A stretch of DNA of 6,890 bases from DATJBC01 sp035515515 (GTDB taxonomy: Bacteria; Actinomycetota; Acidimicrobiia; Acidimicrobiales; UBA8190): NCBI GenBank assembly GCA_035515515.1, contig DATJBC010000283.1, forward strand, positions 1 through 6,890, read 5' to 3'. The notes below the pieces were generated by a model, which had not been told where the DNA came from, did no database searches, and worked only from the letters and a program-made list of their open reading frames with translations. Numbering within the stretch: position 1 is the first letter of the stretch; the number at the start of each line of letters is the position of its first letter. Shown in pieces: positions 1 through 4,345 of this stretch. The position numbers and the translations under genes are program-made.

Positions 1-3
1 ATC

Positions 4-237
4 ATGCCGAAGTCAGGACCACGCGAAGGCGTCGAAGGTGTCGTCGAAGACCTGAAGGGCAAGGCCAAGGAGGTCGTGGGCGAGTTGCGAGACGACCCTC
101 GTCTGCGCCGTGAGGGCGAGGCCCAGCAGGAGAAGGCGCGCGCCGAGCGCGAAGCGGCCGCCCACGAGGCCGCCGCGGACCGCGAGCGAGCACAGGCCAA
201 GGCCCACGAGGCCGAGCAGGCCGCCCGCCAGCGCTGA
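4..237 (+). CDS. CsbD-like stress-response protein, small and highly charged
   Basis: This 77-residue protein has the CsbD-family core near its N-terminus: a helix with GVVEDLKGKAKEVVGEL (about residues 11-27), then a short DDPRLRREGEAQQ segment that matches the family's G.L..D..L..EG.A.Q pattern. The rest, from about residue 42, is an Ala/Glu/Arg/Lys-rich stretch likely to form a long helix or to be disordered. CsbD proteins are abundant cytoplasmic general-stress proteins (sigma-B regulon in Bacillus) with no known enzyme activity. The start is the ATG three bases into the window, so its ribosome binding site and promoter are not visible and an upstream in-frame extension cannot be excluded. 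The family assignment is firm; the biochemical role is unknown. The next gene begins about 57 nt downstream, so shared transcription is possible. Confidence 0.82.
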   Translation: MPKSGPREGVEGVVEDLKGKAKEVVGELRDDPRLRREGEAQQEKARAEREAAAHEAAADRERAQAKAHEAEQAARQR

Positions 238-283
238 TCGGCGGAGCGCGGCCGCAGCGGTGAGCGAGCGCCCGGCGCTGGGT

Positions 284-287
284 AGGA
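284..287 (+). promoter_or_regulatory. Shine-Dalgarno AGGA deciding the start of the hemerythrin-like gene
   Basis: AGGA lies 7 nt before the ATG at 295 but only 1 nt before the ATG at 289. Normal spacing favours 295 as the translation start; 289 would add only Met-Gly. Confidence 0.45.
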
Positions 288-294
288 CATGGGC

Positions 295-957
295 ATGGCC
301 GGATCCGCCTTCCCCCGCAGGGGTGACGCCCTAGACCAGCTGCTCTACAAGGACCGGGCCCTCCTCACGATCCTCGACCGGTTCGAGCACCCGCACGCCG
401 ATGTCCTGGTCCACGGCGGCGCCGGGAAGCTGCTGGTCGAGCACATGGCGGTGCGCGAGTCTGCCAAGGAGAGCGTGGCCTCCGTCGCCGAATGCCTTCC
501 CGGTGCGCGCCGCGAGGCGGACGGGTTGCGTGGCGAGGAGGAGCGGCGACGCGACCTGCTGCGCCAACTGGACGAGCTGGCCCGGGGCCTGCGGCCCGTC
601 AACCTGAACCAGGGCCAGGACTTCGACGGGCCGGCCCGGCGGGCCGGGGCGCTCCGGCGCGCCGAGATCGACCGCGAGCTGCGCAGCCTGATCCCGCAGC
701 TTCACGAGCGCCTGGGGCCCGCCCGCGGCGACCTGCCCTCGGCCCGGTTCGTGCGGCGCCACGCCCCCACCCAACCGGGAAGCAGGCGCTCGTACCGGCG
801 CGCCGGGCTCCTGGTGCGGCTGCACGCGCTGTACGACTTCCTGCGGGGCTTCCCCACGGGAGGCGCCCGGCCGTCGGGCGAGGTCGTGCCCGCCAACGAC
901 AACCGGCCCCTGGAGGACACCGTGTCGCCGTCGACCGTTCCCGCCGACTCGCCATGA
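295..957 (+). CDS. Hemerythrin/HHE-like four-helix protein with mostly missing iron ligands (tentative)
   Basis: The product has 220 residues. Residues about 14-140 look like four helices separated by short turns. The first, LLYKDRALLTILDRFE (16-31), has the shape of the hemerythrin opening LL..DH..V..LF..FE. The second contains LLVEHMAVRESAKESV (46-61), where HHE proteins have their H...E pair. The third is EEERRRDLLRQLDEL (81-95), and the fourth is EIDRELRSLIPQLHERL (124-140). Only His50 and nearby acids remain. The helix-1 His is replaced in LLYKDR, helix 3 starts EEE where a His is usual, and helix 4 lacks the H...E/D pair. Diiron binding therefore looks unlikely. The tail (about 141-220) is Pro/Arg-rich and probably disordered. 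The stop overlaps the next start (ATGA), suggesting translational coupling to the SDR. The similarity is by pattern only; it could instead be an unrelated helical protein. That it is a real gene is much surer than its family. Confidence 0.6.
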   Translation: MAGSAFPRRGDALDQLLYKDRALLTILDRFEHPHADVLVHGGAGKLLVEHMAVRESAKESVASVAECLPGARREADGLRGEEERRRDLLRQLDELARGLRPVNLNQGQDFDGPARRAGALRRAEIDRELRSLIPQLHERLGPARGDLPSARFVRRHAPTQPGSRRSYRRAGLLVRLHALYDFLRGFPTGGARPSGEVVPANDNRPLEDTVSPSTVPADSP

Positions 958-1973
958 GCCCGACCGTCGTCGTCACCGGGGCGTCGGCCGGCGTCGGCCG
1001 GGCCACGGCCGTGGGGTTCGCGCGCCGGGGGTACGACGTCGCCCTCGTGGCCCGCGGGGAGGCCGGGCTGGCAGCAGCGGCCGACGACGTGAAGGCCGCC
1101 GGCTCCCGGGCGCTGGTGGCGCCCGCCGACGTCTCGCGATACGAGGAGGTCGAGCGGGCCGCCCGCCGGGTGGTCGACGAACTGGGGCCCGTGGACGTCT
1201 GGGTGAACAACGCCATGACCACGGTGTTCGCCCCGGTCGGGGCGGTGAGCCCCGAGGACTTCCGCCGTGCGGTCGAGGTCACCTTCCTCGGGCAGGTGTG
1301 GGGGACGATGGCCGCCCTCGAGCTCATGCGGGGGCGCGGCCGGGGGACGATCGTCAACGTGGGCTCGGCGCTGGCCTTCATCGGGATCCCCCTCCAGGCC
1401 CCCTACTGCGCCGCCAAGTTCGCCTGTCGGGGCTTCTTCGAGTCGGTTCGGGCCGAGCTGCTCCACGAGGGGAGCGACGTCCGCATGTCGATGGTGCACC
1501 TGCCGGCCGTGAACACCCCGCAGTTCGGATGGTGCAAGACCGTGTTCACCCGGCACCCCCAGCCCGTGGCTCCCATCTACGAGCCTGAGGTCTGTGCCCG
1601 CGCCATCGTCGAGACCGCCCTCGACGGACGACGGGAGCGGGTCGTGGGCTCCTGGAACAGGCTGCTCGTGTGGGGCGCCAGGGCCGTGCCGGCCGTGGGG
1701 AACCACTTCGCCGCCATGGGGGCGTGGGACGAGCAGCTGAGCGACATCCCCATCGACCCGGATCGTCCCGCCAATCTCTGCGACCCCGTGGACGAGGCCT
1801 GCGACCACGGGGCACACGGGGTCTTCGACCACCAGGCCAGGGGTGTGATGACACCGAGCTTCCTGCGCACGCTCCCCAAGGCCGCCCGCAACCTCGTTCG
1901 GGCCACCGGCGCCGCGGCCCACGAGCGGAGCGCGACACGTGCCCGGGCACACGTCGAGAAAGGGGCGTCATGA
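954..1973 (+). CDS. SDR-family NAD(P)-dependent oxidoreductase with C-terminal extension
   Basis: This is a classical-type short-chain dehydrogenase/reductase of 339 residues, expected to be cytosolic and to interconvert an alcohol and a carbonyl. The Rossmann fold opens with TGASAGVG (residues 8-15). Arg34 after strand 2 favours NADP(H). Asp59 (ADVS), NNA (85-87) and the catalytic Ser138, Tyr151 and Lys155 (Y-C-A-A-K) are all present. The helix-4 Asn of the usual tetrad is Thr110 (EVTFLG). Most classical SDRs are about 250 residues; here about 90 extra follow, including a DPDRPANLCDPVDE...DHGAHGVFD segment found, as I recall it, in a subgroup of actinobacterial and proteobacterial SDRs of unknown substrate. 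The ATG at 954 fits because it places the Rossmann motif at the N-terminus. No good Shine-Dalgarno precedes it, and it overlaps the previous stop by ATGA, so translation probably relies on coupling. Its own stop overlaps the next start in the same way. Confidence 0.9.
   Translation: MSPTVVVTGASAGVGRATAVGFARRGYDVALVARGEAGLAAAADDVKAAGSRALVAPADVSRYEEVERAARRVVDELGPVDVWVNNAMTTVFAPVGAVSPEDFRRAVEVTFLGQVWGTMAALELMRGRGRGTIVNVGSALAFIGIPLQAPYCAAKFACRGFFESVRAELLHEGSDVRMSMVHLPAVNTPQFGWCKTVFTRHPQPVAPIYEPEVCARAIVETALDGRRERVVGSWNRLLVWGARAVPAVGNHFAAMGAWDEQLSDIPIDPDRPANLCDPVDEACDHGAHGVFDHQARGVMTPSFLRTLPKAARNLVRATGAAAHERSATRARAHVEKGAS
1959..1965 (+). promoter_or_regulatory. Shine-Dalgarno AAAGGGG before the LLM oxidoreductase
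   Basis: AAAGGGG lies inside the 3' end of the SDR gene, 4 nt before the ATG at 1970. It supports that start, which also forms the ATGA overlap with the SDR stop. Confidence 0.55.
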
Positions 1974-2926
1974 CCGACGTCGGGTACTTCCTCTCCAGCG
2001 AGGAGCACGGCCCCAGCCGGCTCCTGCGCTTCGCACGGATGGGCGAGGAGGCGGGCTTCCGGTCCGTCGTCGTGTCCGACCACTACCACCCGTGGACCGA
2101 ACGGCAGGGAGAGAGCCCGTTCGTGTGGAGCGTGGTGGGCGCCATCGGAGCCGCCACCGGCATGGACGTGATGACCGGGGTGACCTGCCCGACGGTGCGC
2201 CTGCACCCCGCGATCCTGGCGCAGGCCGCCGCCACGTCGTCGCTTCTCCTCGACGGCCGGTTCGTCTTCGGCGTGGGCAGCGGGGAAGCGCTCAACGAGC
2301 ACATCCTCGGCACGCGCTGGCCCGCAGCCGACATCCGGCTCGAGATGCTTGCCGAGGCGGTGGCCGTCATGCGCGCGCTGTGGAAGGGCGGATTCGTCAC
2401 CCATCGCGGTCAGCACTTCACCGTCGAGAACGCCCGCATCTACTCCCGGCCCGACGTCCCGCCCCCGGTGTACGTCTCGGGGTTCGGGCCCAAGGCCACG
2501 CGCCTGGCCGCCGAGATCGGTGACGGGTACGTGAACGTGGCGCCCGAGCCGGACTTGATCGACCTCTACCGGGAGAGCGGCGGCAAGGGCCCGGCGGTCG
2601 GGCTCATCAAGGTGTGCTGGGCAGCGGACGAGTCCTCCGCCCGCAAGCTGGCGCACGACGTCTGGCCCGTCACGGCCGTCAAGGCCGAGCTCAACCAGGA
2701 ACTCCCCATGCCAGCCCACTTCGAACAGGCGTCGGAGGGCGTCACCGAAGACGCCGTGGCCGAGCTCGTCCCGTGTGGCCCCGATCCCGAGGTCCACGCC
2801 CGGGCCATCGCCGAGTACCTCGAGGCCGGGTACGACCGGGTCTTCGTCAGCCAGATCGGCGAGGACCAGGGGGGCTTCCTGCGCTTCTTCTTCGACGAGG
2901 TGCGGCCCCGGCTCGAGGGCTCGTAG
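1970..2926 (+). CDS. LLM-class F420-dependent oxidoreductase, FGD-like (TIGR03557-type)
   Basis: This 318-residue protein has the length and layout of the luciferase-like TIM barrel related to F420-dependent glucose-6-phosphate dehydrogenase (FGD). Visible landmarks are SDHYHPW (36-42; His38 and Trp42 match FGD His40 and Trp44), PTVRLHPAILAQAAAT (74-89), GVGSGEALNE (101-110; Glu106 matches FGD Glu109), PVYVSGFGPKA (166-176) and GDGY (184-187). The F420-binding and hydride-transfer part therefore looks intact. The FGD phosphate-binding residues (Thr195, Lys198, Lys259, Arg283 in the mycobacterial enzyme) are not kept: the TSGK position reads VAPE (190-193), and the later Lys and Arg fall on uncharged or acidic residues. 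Glucose-6-phosphate is thus an unlikely substrate; another alcohol, hydroxy acid or enone is possible. The start is supported by AAAGGGG and the ATGA overlap. The stop is 10 nt before the enolase-superfamily gene, implying one transcript. Confidence 0.88.
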   Translation: MTDVGYFLSSEEHGPSRLLRFARMGEEAGFRSVVVSDHYHPWTERQGESPFVWSVVGAIGAATGMDVMTGVTCPTVRLHPAILAQAAATSSLLLDGRFVFGVGSGEALNEHILGTRWPAADIRLEMLAEAVAVMRALWKGGFVTHRGQHFTVENARIYSRPDVPPPVYVSGFGPKATRLAAEIGDGYVNVAPEPDLIDLYRESGGKGPAVGLIKVCWAADESSARKLAHDVWPVTAVKAELNQELPMPAHFEQASEGVTEDAVAELVPCGPDPEVHARAIAEYLEAGYDRVFVSQIGEDQGGFLRFFFDEVRPRLEGS

Positions 2927-2936
2927 CGCCCGGCCC

Positions 2937-4049
2937 GTGACGCCCGAGGGCTGTCCCGCCGAGGTGCGCTCCCTGGAGTGCCGTGTCTACGAGGTGCCCA
3001 CGGACGCGCCCGAGGCCGACGGCACCTTGGCGTGGACGAGCACGGTGGTGGTGGCCGTCGTGGCGCGGGCGGGCGACCGGATGGGCCTTGGCTGGACATA
3101 CGCCTCGGGAGCCTGTCAGGCGGTCGTGGAACGGGAGCTCGCCGACGTCGTCGTGGGGTCGCAGGTGGACGCGGTGACCGACACCCACGAGCGCATGCGC
3201 CGGGCGTGCCGGAACCTCGGCCGCACCGGCGTCGTGGCGTGCGCCATCTCGGCTGTCGACATCGCCCTGTGGGACCTCCATGCGCGCTTGCTCGGGGTGC
3301 CCCTGTCCTCGCTGTGGGGCGGGACGAGCCGGCGGGCGCCCGTGTACGGGAGCGGAGGGTTCACGACCTACGACGACCGCACCACGGCCGCGCAACTGTC
3401 CGCGTGGGCCGAACGGGGCATCTCGCGGTTCAAGATCAAGATCGGCGAGTCATGGGGCACGAACGTCGACCGGGACCTGTCCCGCGTGGCCCTGGCGCGC
3501 TCGGTCGTGGGTGCGGGCGCCGAGCTGTTCGTGGACGCCAATGGCGCGTACCGGCCCAAGCAGGCCATCCGCATCGGGGAGACGCTGTTCGGCGACCACG
3601 GCGTGGTGTGGTTCGAAGAGCCCGTGTCCTCGGACGACCTCGCGGGCTTGCGCCAGGTCCGGGAGCGGACGCCGCCGGATGTGGCCGCCGGTGAGTACGG
3701 ATACGACGAGTGGCACTTCTCCCGCATGCTCGACGCCCAGGCGGTGGATTGCCTTCAGATCGACGTCACCCGTTGCGGCGGCTACACGTCCTGGCTGCGC
3801 GCCGCCGCCCTCGCTGGCGCGCACGGTCTCGAGGTCTCGGGGCATTGTGCCCCGCACCTGCACGCGCCGCTGGCGGGCGCGGTGCCGAATCTGCGGCACA
3901 TCGAGTACTTCCACGACCACGTGCGGGCCGACGGGCTCCTCTTCGAGGGCCTGCCGGCGGTGGAGGCCGGGTCCCTGGTGGGACGGCCCCCGGTGGGGCA
4001 CGGCATCACCCTGGACGGCGCACGGGCCGAGCCGTACCGCGCCGGCTGA
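2937..4049 (+). CDS. Mandelate racemase/muconate lactonizing-type enolase-superfamily enzyme
   Basis: This 370-residue protein has an N-terminal capping domain (about 10-130, with PTDAPEADGTLAW at 21-33) and a modified TIM barrel. Superfamily enzymes abstract a proton alpha to a carboxylate, giving racemization, epimerization or dehydration of acids and sugar acids. The Mg2+ ligands are Asp200 (VDANG), Glu227 (FEEP) and Glu253 (AGE). The KxK motif is Lys166/Lys168, Asn202 is present, and the Asp276-His303 dyad and Glu323 complete the mandelate-racemase set. The spacings 253-276-303-323 match the 247-270-297-317 of mandelate racemase exactly, so it belongs to the MR subgroup rather than the MLE subgroup. 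The substrate is not predictable; acid-sugar dehydratase is common in this subgroup. The start is taken as GTG 2937, 10 nt after the previous stop, without a clear Shine-Dalgarno. GTG 2964 (residue 10) is a possible alternative that leaves all domains intact. It is the last gene of the cluster. Confidence 0.9.
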   Translation: MTPEGCPAEVRSLECRVYEVPTDAPEADGTLAWTSTVVVAVVARAGDRMGLGWTYASGACQAVVERELADVVVGSQVDAVTDTHERMRRACRNLGRTGVVACAISAVDIALWDLHARLLGVPLSSLWGGTSRRAPVYGSGGFTTYDDRTTAAQLSAWAERGISRFKIKIGESWGTNVDRDLSRVALARSVVGAGAELFVDANGAYRPKQAIRIGETLFGDHGVVWFEEPVSSDDLAGLRQVRERTPPDVAAGEYGYDEWHFSRMLDAQAVDCLQIDVTRCGGYTSWLRAAALAGAHGLEVSGHCAPHLHAPLAGAVPNLRHIEYFHDHVRADGLLFEGLPAVEAGSLVGRPPVGHGITLDGARAEPYRAG

Positions 4050-4055
4050 CAACGA

Positions 4056-4094
4056 CCACCGCGCCCCTCCGGGGCCCGAGGCGGCCTGAGGTGG
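4056..4094 (+). terminator. GC-rich hairpin after the enolase gene, possible terminator
   Basis: A GCCCC-TCC-GGGGC hairpin (4063-4075) starts 13 nt after the stop. It is enclosed by a possible outer stem CCACC (4056-4060) with GGTGG (4090-4094). There is no T-tract, so classical intrinsic termination is doubtful; the position just after the last gene of a cluster is the main support. Confidence 0.35.
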
Positions 4095-4152
4095 GGTGCG
4101 CGGATCGCGTCAGCGCCACCCGGCGAGACCCGCTCCCCCACCTCGCAGGTGG
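4088..4152 (+). repeat. Inverted repeats with competing pairings in the spacer
   Basis: GAGGTGGGG (4088-4096) is perfectly complementary to CCCCACCTC (4136-4144). The 39-nt interior holds two small hairpins: CGCG-GAT-CGCG (4099-4109) and CGCC-ACCC-GGCG (4114-4125). The same CCACCT (4138-4143) can instead pair with AGGTGG (4147-4152) across a 3-nt loop. The two structures exclude each other. This may be an attenuator-like leader, an unusual terminator region, or chance in GC-rich DNA. Confidence 0.4.
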
Positions 4153-4275
4153 TTGCCTACCCCTCGGATGGCGCCGCCATGCCATGCCCGACCCGCACTT
4201 CGGAGGGCCGCCGGTCCCCAGTCCCGTCCTGCCCTGAGCGCGCCCGCCGCCGCACGTCCACGGCGCTCGTGTCGC
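4153..4275. other. Non-coding spacer without recognised content
   Basis: Between the hairpins and the promoter-proximal dyad I see no convincing gene, repeat or binding site. Short open frames crossing it (for example 4096-4338) encode Pro/Arg-rich sequence with no domain and look like GC-driven artefacts. Confidence 0.5.
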
Positions 4276-4320
4276 TGCGTGTCAGGCGGCCACGCACCGG
4301 GTAAGAGTCGTCCATATCGT
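4276..4320 (+). promoter_or_regulatory. Possible promoter with operator-like dyad upstream of the FAD/Fe-S gene
   Basis: A perfect dyad, TGCGTG (4276-4281) and CACGCA (4291-4296) with a 9-nt spacer, lies just upstream of TATCGT (4315-4320). TATCGT fits the actinobacterial -10 pattern TAnnnT. The -35 region would overlap the right half of the dyad and matches TTGACA poorly (CACGCA, 18-nt spacing). Transcription would start near 4327, giving a leader of about 19 nt before the GTG at 4346. A repressor or activator site is a guess from position and symmetry. Confidence 0.3.
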
Positions 4321-4345
4321 CGCCGCCCGCCCTCCTGAACGCCCT

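Noticed and set aside
267..279. AGCGC-CCG-GCGCT hairpin before the hemerythrin-like gene
   Set aside because: A 5-bp stem is common by chance at this GC content. It has no T-tract and lies almost on the ribosome binding site, so neither a terminator nor a regulator can be supported.
702..1952. 416-codon open frame on the minus strand
   Set aside because: It lies opposite the SDR, whose motifs are unmistakable. Its own translation is rich in Gly/His/Arg/Pro with no domain, as expected for antisense frames in GC-rich genes.
1577..2797. 406-codon open frame on the minus strand
   Set aside because: It is antisense to the SDR end and the LLM oxidoreductase. No recognisable motif; explained by high GC and few stop codons.
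4088..4144. Multi-branched fold considered as a tRNA or known riboswitch
   Set aside because: It is only 57 nt, with no anticodon arm, T-arm consensus or CCA-type end, and it matches no riboswitch core I can recognise.
4096..4338. 80-codon frame in the intergenic region, possible small protein
   Set aside because: Pro/Arg/Ala composition with no motif, and no Shine-Dalgarno; it overlaps the structured repeats.
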